Source: a virus | Direction: 5' to 3' (one strand) | DNA length: 43,433 nt | Virus record (IMG/VR): IMGVR_UViG_3300001918_000023 | Span: 1 to 43,433 of that record | Part shown: positions 24,821 to 34,300 of the stretch, piece after piece | Position numbering within the stretch: position 1 is the stretch's first letter | Layout: each line of letters begins with the position of its first letter | Translations under genes and position numbers: made by a program | The notes under the pieces: generated by a model | The model's database searches: none | The model's input: the letters and a program-made list of their open reading frames with translations, nothing else | Told to the model about the DNA's origin: nothing

Positions 24821-24853
24821 CGCTTGGCTTCACCTGGGAACAGCGCGTTCATG
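24821..24853 (+). promoter_or_regulatory. 33-nt upstream element, copy 6
   Basis: Begins CGCTTGGCTTCA and ends GGAACAGCGCGTTCATG, with intact palindrome arms. It ends 30 nt before the GTG at 24884. Confidence 0.7.
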
Positions 24854-24883
24854 GGTGCACACCCAGACGGAAGGACATCCACA

Positions 24884-25165
24884 GTGAGCATCGACATCGA
24901 CGAACAGGCCTTCAACACGCGCCGTGCAATTACGCAGGGTGAGGACGCACTGACCAACATCCGGCAAGCATTGGAGCACGCCTTGTGTGAGATCGAACGC
25001 TGTCAGACGCGCTATCAAGCAGCCCCGCTCCACGAGAAGCCACGTGTCTTGAATCACGCGCTGTCCACGGCCTGTACTTGGGCGATCGTCAACGCCCGGA
25101 TCGGGTTGGCGGCAGATGCGCAGGCAGCACTGCACGCCATTGCGCAGAGCACGCCGCCGGCTTGA
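24884..25165 (+). CDS. Small helical accessory protein
   Basis: A 93-residue product starting at GTG 24884 with AAGGA upstream at about 8 nt. It is helical: SIDIDEQAFNTRRAITQGED, then IRQALEHALCEIERCQTRYQ and ALSTACTWAIVNARIGLAAD. No membrane segment is evident and no family is recognised. The 33-nt element before it decides the start region, since the frame upstream of GTG is part of that element. Confidence 0.58.
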   Translation: MSIDIDEQAFNTRRAITQGEDALTNIRQALEHALCEIERCQTRYQAAPLHEKPRVLNHALSTACTWAIVNARIGLAADAQAALHAIAQSTPPA

Positions 25166-25307
25166 TACCAGATCTTCGTTGGACTGCGGCCGGCACGCCG
25201 GTCGCAGCGTTGTTTGCTTTCGCGCTAGCTGCGTGCGCCTGCACGAGCGATGGGTCACATCACAGGCTGATCGCAGCAGGCACGCGATCAAGAAAATGCG
25301 CGGAAGG

Positions 25308-25340
25308 GTCTTGGCTTTCCTCCCGAATAGCGCGTTCATG
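25308..25340 (+). promoter_or_regulatory. 33-nt upstream element, copy 7
   Basis: Begins with CTTGGCTTTCC and ends CGAATAGCGCGTTCATG. No start codon with a ribosome binding site follows at the usual 24-44 nt: a GGAG at 25370-25373 is not followed by an ATG or GTG at a suitable distance. Either its gene is lost, or it belongs to the long leader that ends at 25592. Confidence 0.6.
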
Positions 25341-25439
25341 TGTCCATACGCACAAGGACATCCCACGGAGTAAGACGAGCACGCCACGCACACCACCTCC
25401 GCTGCTCACCCCGGCGGGCGCTGAAGCCACCCAATTTGG

Positions 25440-25592
25440 AGAACGACCATCCCATCGTAGTTGTATGACGCGCGAGAACCAGCGGAGCGTAATCGCCAGC
25501 ACCACCCTCCGGCATACGCCGGAAACGCGGACGGCCGAGGTGCGTCAACACCCCGGCCGCCCTGACCACCACCGTTCCGTAGGAGAACGACA
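25440..25592 (+). promoter_or_regulatory. Structured 5' leader with two strong hairpins
   Basis: About 150 nt without a convincing gene. It holds a perfect hairpin TCCGGC-ATAC-GCCGGA at 25508-25523 and a second one at 25533-25558 (GGCCGAGGTG, loop CGTCAA, CACCCCGGCC, one A-C mismatch). A clean AGGAG at 25581-25585 follows, 7 nt before the ATG at 25593. The arrangement suggests a cis-acting RNA leader that controls the downstream short genes. A known riboswitch class is not recognisable. Confidence 0.45.
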
Positions 25593-25682
25593 ATGGCTAC
25601 AAGTACTCTATCAGGCCCGATTCGGGTAGAACATCGTTCGTCGCGCTCAGCGGCTTGTGGCACTTTAGGAGCGCGGATATGA
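25593..25682 (+). CDS. Short leader ORF
   Basis: A 29-residue reading frame with the best ribosome binding site in the region (AGGAG, 7 nt spacer). The peptide is MATSTLSGPIRVEHRSSRSA with the end ACGTLGARI. Its stop TGA overlaps the next ATG (ATGA). It could be a regulatory leader peptide that couples translation to the following gene, or a shortened remnant. No homology recognised. Confidence 0.4.
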   Translation: MATSTLSGPIRVEHRSSRSAACGTLGARI

Positions 25683-25921
25683 GCGACATCACGCGCGAGT
25701 TCCCGTTCCGCGACATTCCTGCCGAGGAGCGTCAATTGCTGTTCGTCGCCAGCGGCGTCGAGACTTCCACCGCCCTGCGAGAAGCTGCTGATCTTGAAGA
25801 TGCCGTGCGCCGCCTGCTGATGCTCGGAACCGAGACCGGGCTCGACGGCAGCTTGGCCTACCTGTGCGAGTTCGCACTGGAAATGGCCAGTGCGCTACGC
25901 CAAGCATGCAAGGATGTCTGA
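25679..25921 (+). CDS. DUF3077-like small protein
   Basis: An 80-residue protein: MSDITREFPFRDIPAEERQL, then LFVASGVETSTALREAADLE and the helical end AYLCEFALEMASALRQAC. The pattern of a V-x-x-G-V/I-x-x-x-x-A-L-x-x-A segment followed by two helices resembles DUF3077-type proteins of pseudomonads and mobile elements. It has its own AGGAG 9 nt upstream and overlaps the leader ORF by 4 bp. Function unknown. Confidence 0.5.
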   Translation: MSDITREFPFRDIPAEERQLLFVASGVETSTALREAADLEDAVRRLLMLGTETGLDGSLAYLCEFALEMASALRQACKDV

Positions 25922-26245
25922 TGTACCGTAGGCGCTGACAGTACAGCGAACGGCAATCTACGCGCTATAGACCTGCTCGTGCTTGGACGTTCGAGCCGAG
26001 CAAGATAAGGGTGATGCCGCCGTGACCGCGGCGTGTAGGCGGGAAGGGTGGGGTGCCTAGGGCATCCTGCCCAGCAGACCGTGTTGCGACAATCATCGTC
26101 TCTTGATGTGATGAGACTGGAAGCGCTGCTGCTGGAAGGGTACTAGGTAGCTTGCCCCCTTGCCCGAAGGTTGGGGGAAGCCTGTTGTTGGCTTTCCTGC
26201 GATGTTGGTATTCTTGGGCTCCGTTCATTCCTAGCAGGAAGCTAT
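25922..26245 (+). other. Non-coding gap with a hairpin before the metallopeptidase pair
   Basis: No convincing gene. It contains an imperfect stem: GCTTGCCCCC at 26150-26159 pairs with GGGGGAAGC at 26173-26181 (one unpaired or mismatched base), followed by a moderately T-rich stretch. This could be a weak terminator or leader hairpin. A good GGAA box lies 5-6 nt before the next ATG at 26246. No clear sigma-70 promoter could be fixed. Confidence 0.4.
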
Positions 26246-26602
26246 ATGGCGGCGGTTCAGACCATCGAACTCACGTTTGTCACCTCGAGCGAGGCCGAAG
26301 CGAAGGCACTCGAAGCGCTGCTGCAGAACCTGGCGGCGCAGAGGGGTGATGTCGAGGTATCAGAGGTCTTCCTGGACTCCACCAACGCGCTGGTCACCCG
26401 TGAGCAAGTGGTCACCGCGGTCTTGTCGTTCTCGCTGAGCGTCACCGCTGGTGTCTTGGGCAACGTCATCTACAACGCCTTCCAGGCCAGTCCGTCTGCT
26501 CTCTGTGTGGCTAACGAGACCCCCTTGACGGCCGAGGACGCGCAAAACAAGGCGGCGGTAGAAGCAAAGCTTCTCGCCGCCGCGGTCCCGAAGGCGAAGT
26601 AG
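26246..26602 (+). CDS. Small membrane protein partnered with a metallopeptidase
   Basis: A 118-residue product. The first half (QTIELTFVTSSEAEAKALEA, LLQNLAAQRGDVEVSEVFLD) looks like a beta-alpha-beta unit; the middle (VVTAVLSFSLSVTAGVLGNV, followed by IYNAF) is one transmembrane helix; the end is Ala/Lys-rich. The topology (small alpha/beta domain plus one helix) is similar to effector-associated constant components of bacterial conflict systems, but I cannot show homology. It stands 11 bp before the metallopeptidase gene, so the two are probably one operon. Confidence 0.6.
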   Translation: MAAVQTIELTFVTSSEAEAKALEALLQNLAAQRGDVEVSEVFLDSTNALVTREQVVTAVLSFSLSVTAGVLGNVIYNAFQASPSALCVANETPLTAEDAQNKAAVEAKLLAAAVPKAK

Positions 26603-26613
26603 CGGTACTCGCC

Positions 26614-27672
26614 ATGAAGGCCGTGGACCCAGAGCGCGTCCATGCCGTCATCGAAACTTTGGCGGCCCCCGACTCCGTGACCGGGGCGGTGCCGCTTGGT
26701 GCGGCTGCGCTCAAAGTCCGAATCGCACATAGCAGGCTTACGAAGGAAGACCTGTCCGCGCTATCGGCGGTCTTCCTAGACGACCGGCGTCATGCAGCTA
26801 CGAGAGTACTGGGGCAGGGGGCCTTCAAGGCCGATGACGTGGACTTCATCCTGCTGCCGGTGCCTGGCAGCATCGCTGCCTTGTATGCAGGGGCCGGGGT
26901 CTACACCGTGGCGCTCAGCCTTGGGTTGGTGGAGGCCCTGCGGCTGAGCTGTGTCACTGGTCAGCTGCGCTCTGCCTTGCAGGCACTGAAGGCCTCGAGG
27001 AAGCTGGAATCGGCCATGGGCGACGAAGCTGCCGCCAGGGCGCTGCGGCTGCTGGAGCAGATGATTGCTTATCTCAACGCCAGCGCTTTGCTCGCACACC
27101 TGCGGGCGCGCCAAGTACCGAATGTGGTTGCCTCGCTTGATGCGCAGATGCATTGGAAGGCCAATGTGGTCCTCGAGGCTGCGCTAATGTTCGTGCTTCT
27201 CCACGAGTTGGGTCATGTCCAGTACCAGCGAGCGCAGTCTCGGCAGGCAACCACTTGGGAGTTCGCGTTGGCAGAGGAGCTCGATGCTCGCCAACAGGAA
27301 GAGCTCTTTGCCGACAAGTTCGCGCTCGACCAGGTTCCAGCTGCGTTTCGCCTGCCTATGGTCCATGCGGCCGCCTTTGTGCTTCACCTTTACACGTACA
27401 TCGACGTTCTACGTTCGGGTGAGCCTCGCACTCACCCTCTGGCAGTCAATCGCCTGGCCGCCATGCGAGCGCAGGTCGGAGTCGTCGACGTCGGCGAGGT
27501 TGGCGACGCCGCGACTCGGAACGCCATTGAGGTTGGGCAGAACTTTCTCGGCCGGGGGGCGCAAGGATTGGCCAGTGGTGACGGACTATCCGCGATTGAG
27601 AAGTTTGTGGAGTCCGGCGACGCGATCGATTGGCGGCCTGCCCAGGAGGCTCTGCTGCATCTGGCTGCGTAG
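26614..27672 (+). CDS. Zinc metallopeptidase with HELGH motif
   Basis: A 352-residue protein. The catalytic motif is LLHELGHVQYQ (H197, E198, H201). Downstream EELFADKFALD (residues 229-239) would supply the third zinc ligand, and THPLAVNRLAAM resembles the HPxxxxR stretch of M48-like and Lit-like peptidases. Two hydrophobic stretches (about residues 78-110 and 186-197) suggest membrane contact. It has no signal peptide and no phage structural role. Lit (U49) cleaves EF-Tu to block phage growth, and M48 enzymes act on membrane proteins, so defence or toxin function is possible. The substrate is unknown. Confidence 0.7.
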   Translation: MKAVDPERVHAVIETLAAPDSVTGAVPLGAAALKVRIAHSRLTKEDLSALSAVFLDDRRHAATRVLGQGAFKADDVDFILLPVPGSIAALYAGAGVYTVALSLGLVEALRLSCVTGQLRSALQALKASRKLESAMGDEAAARALRLLEQMIAYLNASALLAHLRARQVPNVVASLDAQMHWKANVVLEAALMFVLLHELGHVQYQRAQSRQATTWEFALAEELDARQQEELFADKFALDQVPAAFRLPMVHAAAFVLHLYTYIDVLRSGEPRTHPLAVNRLAAMRAQVGVVDVGEVGDAATRNAIEVGQNFLGRGAQGLASGDGLSAIEKFVESGDAIDWRPAQEALLHLAA

Positions 27673-28383
27673 GAGGTGGTGCTGTGTTCGCTCCTGAAAC
27701 TGCCTTCGGCAAGGTATGGCCTCTCTTTCCACCAAGCTTGCGCGCTGACTGCATGCAGGCGAACGATTGAACCGTCAGTCTCGTGAAGAACACATCGAGT
27801 TCGGCTTGAATGCCGGCGCACATTCCGTCGGGCATGATGGCCGCGACGGTGGGAAGTGTGAGACTGAGTTGCCGGATGGAGGCGTTGGGGCGGATCCGGA
27901 TGCGCTCGGCAAGGCGCGAATCGGAGAGGAAATCGCCGATCGAATTCAGAATGCGATTAGAATTCAGGGCTTACATAAACCATTTTTAAATCAGTGTTTT
28001 AGGCGCTGGAATTGCACCTTACCAGACGAAATCGGCAACTTTCTTTAAAGTTGGGAGCATTGCCTTAGCAACGGGTCCTACGTTCCACCTGGCACTTGGC
28101 CGGGCTCACGCTGCCGGCATCATTGTGGCCTCATTCTTGTCTTGCCGGCCTTGGCTTCTTGCCGACGCTTAGCGTCCATGCGAACGTAAAGATGGTCGTT
28201 GCCTCGGCCGCCAGTTGCAAGCAATTGATCTGGCGGCATGAAATCTGGGCGGAATCGAGAAAATCCGCATTGATTTCAATGGTTTGCACGTATTTTCGTT
28301 CAAGTTTCAGGTCGCCGGAGTGATAGCCTCGTTTGGCCGGCGCGTGCGCTGGCATGCAATCGTCGAAAGCAATGGAGAGCTTC
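27673..28383. other. Gap between metallopeptidase and the giant gene pair
   Basis: About 710 bp with no well-supported gene. It contains an AT-rich patch at 27945-28005 where a promoter for the giant genes may lie, although I cannot define boxes. On the minus strand a frame from about 27985 to 27700 is open and protein-like but has no start and runs into the metallopeptidase gene. A degenerate copy of the 33-nt element is at 28148-28180. The short stem TGCC-TTC-GGCA follows the metallopeptidase stop closely, too weak for a terminator. Confidence 0.4.
28148..28180 (+). promoter_or_regulatory. Degenerate 33-nt element, possible copy 8
   Basis: Exactly 33 nt from the CTTGGCTTC block to CATG. 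The middle palindrome differs in sequence but not in place: GACGC-TTA-GCGTC instead of GAAC-AGCGC-GTTC. The start block and the CATG end match. It lies 204 nt before the giant gene start, further than the 24-44 nt seen in the other copies. Confidence 0.35.
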
Positions 28384-31300
28384 ATGAGCGACGCTGGGGC
28401 GTGGATCGCTAAGTTCTTCCGGGTGGGCGGGAAAGCCCCGCTCTTCATCCACGTGGACGCGCACGGAAATCCAGTGCCGTCCAAGCTGTCGTCGGGCGAT
28501 CTCCGACGCTTCGAACTACGTTCGAAGGGTAGACCGTTGTTCTGGACCAGTTGCTGCGCCGGCGACAGCCGCTTCGCGTTCGCGGACCGGAAACTGACGG
28601 TCACCTACGTCGTGCGCAACGCATTGCTGTCCGGCTTGAAGACACTTGCGGGCGGATCCGCCGTCGACGCCTTGGTGTTCCGGCTAGAAGCGACCGTCGT
28701 TGCGGACGGCAGCCTGCGCGTCGATGCGCTGCGCGTGAGCAGATTCATCCCCGGGGACGAGAATCCGAACCATTGGTTCCCCGGCGGCGAAAACCTGTGG
28801 GCAGCGCCGCTGAACAACGCGTTCCGACGGAGCAATCCCGCGCCGCCCGTGGCCCTACTGCGCGACCTCTCGGGGCTGGCCCAGGCGTCCCTGCCGACCA
28901 CGGACGACCAAGTTCCTTTCACCATCCGGCGCGTCGACGGCGGCGGGCCCTCGCGCGTGGAAATCCTGCGTGGCATCAACCACGATGCTGACGTGCCGCA
29001 GCGCTGGCCATCGTTCGAGGACGGCCGCGGCGGCGCGGAGACCGGGCCGCGTTTCAGGCTCAGGCAGGGCTCTGGGCATCTCGAATTCCTGGTCGATCTC
29101 GCCCATCGCAAGGCCACGGGCAAGGCCGAATATTGGCTCGTGCAGACCGATCCCTGGACACCGCCCAAGGACGACGCCGAGGATGCCGATGCGGTCTGGC
29201 GAGAATTCCGCATTGACGGGCTCGACCCGAAGCGCGTGCTCTCCGGATACGGGCGCGCCATCGCCGCTGCGATCCGCGATCCGGTGGCCATCGCGAACGA
29301 ACCGGACGGCATCAGTGTGGTGCCGGAAATCGCTGCGGACGGCATGCCGCAGGCCACCGCGAGCATCGTCTGGGAACAGCGCGACCAGCGACCCGACGAA
29401 CCGCAACTCGCGGGCGCGGACGATTTCGGCGCCGGTCGCAGCGTGCGCCTGACCACGACCGCCGCGTTTCCGGTACGGGTGACGCTGCCCGGACTGGCGT
29501 CCGACGCGGGCGTGATCGCATTTACCGGCAAGTGCGGCATGGTGGCGATCGGTCGCGACGACAGGGCGCACGGTTTCGAGCCCAATGCGGTCATCGATCT
29601 CTCCGAGCTGCGGATCGCCGGTCCGGGCGACATGCCGGCGAGCGACGTCGGCGCCATGAAACTGGACTTCGCGCGGGCATCCGGCAGGAAGAACTTCAGG
29701 ATCGCCTACGCGCTTGCGATGCATCCGCGCCGGCGTTCGATGCAGCGGCCATTGCTGCATGCGGAACTCGAATTGGGCGGCATCGCGGTGCGGCCGATCG
29801 GCTTTGATCCCGCGCCGGAGAGCCGCTTTTCGGACGATCTGAACAGCGACGCCCTGTCGTCGCCGATCGTCGCCCCGGCCGCCGATGGGGCGTTCGCGGA
29901 AAGCGCGTTGATCGCGCGCGAGTGGCTGCGCGATGGACATTCGCGCAGCCTATCGCTCTCGTTGCTGGCGCAGTCTTCACCCGGCGATGACGCCGACCAG
30001 CACCGACAGCTGGACGTGATCGTGCTGGATGTCACGCCGTTCTTCTTGGGCAAGGTGGCGGTGCCGCTGCCGCTGGCCGACGAGGAGACGGGCGCTTACG
30101 CCACATGGTCGCTGAGCGACCCCGAGGGGCCGCGCTGGCGGTTCCGATCGCTCGATCCTATCGCGACGCTGACGTTGCCGACTCAGGGCGTCGGCGAAGC
30201 CTACGAGCGCCGGAAGGATATTCCCGAGCCGACACGCGACCAGCCTCAGCCGAAAGACGGCCAGCCTCCGCTCGTCGACTATCGCCTCGGTCCTCATGCC
30301 GATTTCAAGCTGCGACTGCGCGACGACGAACGCGCCTACAGCGACCTGCCTTGGAACCTGCGTCTGCTCTTCGGCCGGGCCGGGGGCGCGGCTCCGGGGC
30401 CGGTACTGACGTCGGCCCGCTTCGAACTGCTCTACGGCCTGGAAACGACTCTCGCCCCGACCGGCATCCGGCTGACCACCGACGAGGTCGCGCGTGGAGG
30501 AATCGTGCAACGGTTCGTCGGCATCGACGCCACGCGCGCCTCAGCGGCGGAAACGACCGCGCCGGAGCCCTACCGCCGAGCCTGGAACGCCCTCGTCGAC
30601 GGCTACCAGAGCCGTCTGTTGCCGCTCCATCCGTATCGCCCGCTGGCCGAAGGCGCCGCCTGTTTCGATGGCGGCAACGGTCTGAGCCAGCGCCTGCGTC
30701 TGTCGACCACGGACGATCACCGCGAATTCGCCGACCTCGATCCCGAACCTTACTTGGACGGCCGGAAGGGGCATGGCCTGCGCGGCGGAGCCACCTTCGG
30801 GTTCGAGTCGGAGCGCATCTACGTCGACGTCACCCGCGATCTGCGCTCGACCAGCGGCGAGGCCTCGCAGCTCGCCTGGACCGCATTGGGCGGGTATGGC
30901 GCGCTGAAGGCCCGTTTCGACGAGGATCGTTCGATCATCGAGGCGAAAGTCGAACTCGGGCGCGTCAGCCACTATGCGGTCGAGCGGATCGGGCGCATCG
31001 GCGTGTTCTGGAACCGCGCCAAGCACGTCATCGTCTACGAGCGCACGACGCGTCGCGCCGAACGTTACGAGGAGGTGCAAAATGAGCTGAAGCATTTGCC
31101 GATCGTGCGCAAGGTCGACGAATACATCGAACTGCTCGAACCAGAGCGCCGGTTCGCGCCGCCCGACCGCCCGGCGCAGACGACCGGTTTCGTGCAGGGT
31201 CTGAAATTCGCCGATCGCATCATTCGCGTCAGCTCCCTGTGGGGCAGAGACGTGGGCATGCAGGGCTGGGCGGTGCCGCTCTGGCGGAAGGGTGAGGACC

Positions 31301-34300
31301 CGACTTTGTTTCCGAAGCCGTTGGTCAACCTGATCGCGGCGTCGCAGGAGGCCGGTGAAGAAGCGCTGCACGCGATCGCCGACCCCGAAAATCTGATGTT
31401 CTTCACCGACACCACGCGCGGTGCCGGCGACGACAGCGATCGCTGGCCGGCGCTGGAAGACCTGGATTTCGTGGACACACGCGTGCACCTCGAGCGAACG
31501 CCGTCGCCATTCGGCGACCGCAGCGCCGAGACTCTGCGCAGGCCGAATACGTCCCCGCAGGCACTGCCTCCAGCGCTCGCGCCGTGTACCTGGCGGATCG
31601 AAAGCGGTGCGACGGCGATCGACCTGGTCGCCGGTCGTGGCCCGCGGCCGATTTCCGCGAAACTGGCCAACTTCACGGTGATGCGCCGGCCCGCCGAACT
31701 GCCGGAGCAGGCTTCGCCCGTGCGCCGCGCGCGCGCGGCGATGGGCGAATTCGAGTCCATCCGTGAGGATGTGCGCGACACGCTGGCGATGGGGCTGCGC
31801 GGGACTTGGCCGAAGGAGCGCTGGGACGCGGAAAGCAAGCGCCTCAAGACGCGGATCGACGCATTGCTCAAGGAACTGCGGGCCATCGCCGACGACGGCA
31901 TGAATGTGCTCGCGCGGTCGCCTTGTGCCTTGCTCATCGCACAGGCCCAGCGGCCGCTGAACGTGCTGGCACGCGATGCCGCCCGGCGCATCGACGAAGA
32001 AGGCGATCAGATCAAGCGCCGGGCGGACGCGATCGGAAAGCTCGCAGAAGAGGAGATCAGGGCGCTTGCCCACGAACTCTCGCAGCGCGTCGACATCCTA
32101 GCTGCGACCGGCGGCCAGGCCGCGGCGCACCTCGATGCCACCCTCGACCGCGCCGAAGCCGAATTGCAACGCATCCGGGAACGGGCGGTATCCGTCGTCG
32201 CGGAGGCGGAGGCGGAACTACAGGTCATGCTCGACGACATTGGGCAGACGCTCGACGAGCGTGCCTATCGTTTGCGTCTGGCGCGGGTACGCCAGACGCT
32301 GCGCGATCTGCGCACGCACACGGAGCCGCTGTTCGACGAATTGCGGCGCGCGTGCGCGCGGTTGGCGGCGCGCTGGAACGGCAATGTCGCGGGCGTCGAT
32401 CTCGCGGAGCGATTGCCGAAACTAGTCGGCGGCCTGGACAGCGAATGGAAGGGAGTGGTCGATGCGGCCGACCTGAGGCTTGACAGCGCAGATGGCATCG
32501 CAGAGAAATTCGGCGAAACCTTGCGTAGCGCGGTGAAGGATCTCAAGACCGGCATCGGCAAGGGGCGCGCCGATATCGACAAGGCGATGGATGCGCTGAA
32601 AGAGGAAGCGCTGGCGGGCATGGGCGATGCGCGTGGGCACGTGCAGGCGTTGTCGAAAGAATTCGACGAAGCCATTCTGGGGATCCGGAAGGGTGTCGGC
32701 GATTTCGAAGCCGAAGTGGCCAATGCGGCGGATCTCGCAGGGTTCAAGATCAAAGTCGATGTCGCCGGTAGTGCCCTGAAGGCGAAGGTATCCCAGGCGT
32801 GCGCGGATGCGAACACGGCGATCAAGCAGCGGATCGAGGACACGATCTGCCCCTATCTGCCGCAGATTGATCCCGCGCACGCAAAGGTGTTGCTCGACGC
32901 TTTGTCGACGTTGGGAACGTTGGTCGAAAAATTCCCGTCCATGGATCACGCAATCCTCGCCAGCCAGTTGGAAGCGATGTGGTCGGCGCTGTCCGGGACT
33001 ATCGAAGCGTCATCCGACTGGATCGCCCATGCCGCCGACAGCCTCGGCGATGCGGTGCGCACGGCCTTCGATGCGCCGCTGTCGCTGCTGCGCGCGTTCG
33101 GCGCCGCACCGGATTTGCCCGAGCTGAGTTTCAACCGTGAATGGCTCGAGTACGTCTTCAAGCCCGGCGATATCACCATCGACCTCAGCCCGGTTACCGC
33201 GTTCTTCTCCGAATTGGGCGACGATCTGAAAGGTCTTTCGCTGAATCTGCCCTCCGTGGGTATCGATGCCTCGGGCCTGCTGCCGGCAGCGCTGCGCGAA
33301 TTCGATTTGAACGCGGTGTTCGGCAGTCTCGGCGGCGTGAAGATGCCGGGTCTGCTGTCGCGGGTGAAGCTGCCGAATCTCGACCGCAACGCCGTTCGGA
33401 TCACGCATGGATTCGATAAGAAGTCAAAGCGCGCCTGGGTGCAGGCGGATGTCGACGTCCCCTACGACACAAATCCCGTGCTGTTCGATGCCATGAGCTT
33501 GACGCTGCGGTTGGTCAAACCCAGGTTCACAGCCAACTCGCGTCTGGACGCGGCGCTCGAGGGCAAGCCGGGCTTTCATGCCAAGGGCGAAATCGCATCG
33601 ACGCTGCGTCTGGAGTTCTCGGGAAACGCCCTAGTGGACCTGCGCGATGCGGCGATCCGTTTCGATGACCGCGGGCGTTTCGATTTCGATTTCAACCCAG
33701 ACCGCATCGATTTCAGAGCAGGTCTGAAATTCATCGCGGATCTCATCAAATCGCGCAAGGATCTGCAGAAAGATCCGGACAAGGCGCAGGGCTTCGTGCC
33801 CGAACTGATCGAAGTCGACGGTCAGCCCATCGGGGTGCGCACGACACTCGAGCTCGATCCCGGACCATTGAATGTCGGCGCGTTCGCGATGGATGGACTG
33901 GCGCTGAACCTCTCGTTCGAACTCGTCGCCAAGCCGGAGTTCAAGATCGGCACGCGGCTCGGTCTTGCTTCGCGCGACAAACCATTCGTAATCAGCGTCG
34001 GCCTGTTGGGTGGCGGTGGTTGGCTGACGGTCGCGGTGTCGTACGCGCCAGCGAAGGGGCTGCTGGAGTCGGAAGTGGATATCGCGATCGCCGCCGGCAG
34101 GGTGTTCTCGGTGGCCTTCGGACCGATCCGTGGCATGGCAAAAGTGGTATTCGGCGTGAATGCGAGATTCGTCAGCCGCGGCTCGCATTCGCGTTTCAAC
34201 CTGATCGTTTTCTTCCTGTTCACCGGCGATTTCCGGCTGTGGGGGATCGTCACCGTCGGCGTGTATCTGCGGCTGGAGATCGAATATCAGTCCAGCGGTT

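Noticed and set aside
22834-25340. The repeated 33-nt sequences as a CRISPR array
   Set aside because: Spacing is irregular (hundreds of bases), the intervals are coding genes, and the copies are imperfect. There are no cas genes.
25336-25593. Minus-strand frame over the structured leader
   Set aside because: It covers the hairpins and the ribosome binding site for the plus-strand ORF; the coding look comes from the GC-rich repeats. It has no upstream ribosome binding site that I can support.
27767-28048. Plus-strand frame in the gap after the metallopeptidase
   Set aside because: No ATG and no ribosome binding site at its start; the product has no recognisable pattern. The minus-strand frame over about 27985-27700 looks slightly more protein-like but also lacks a start.
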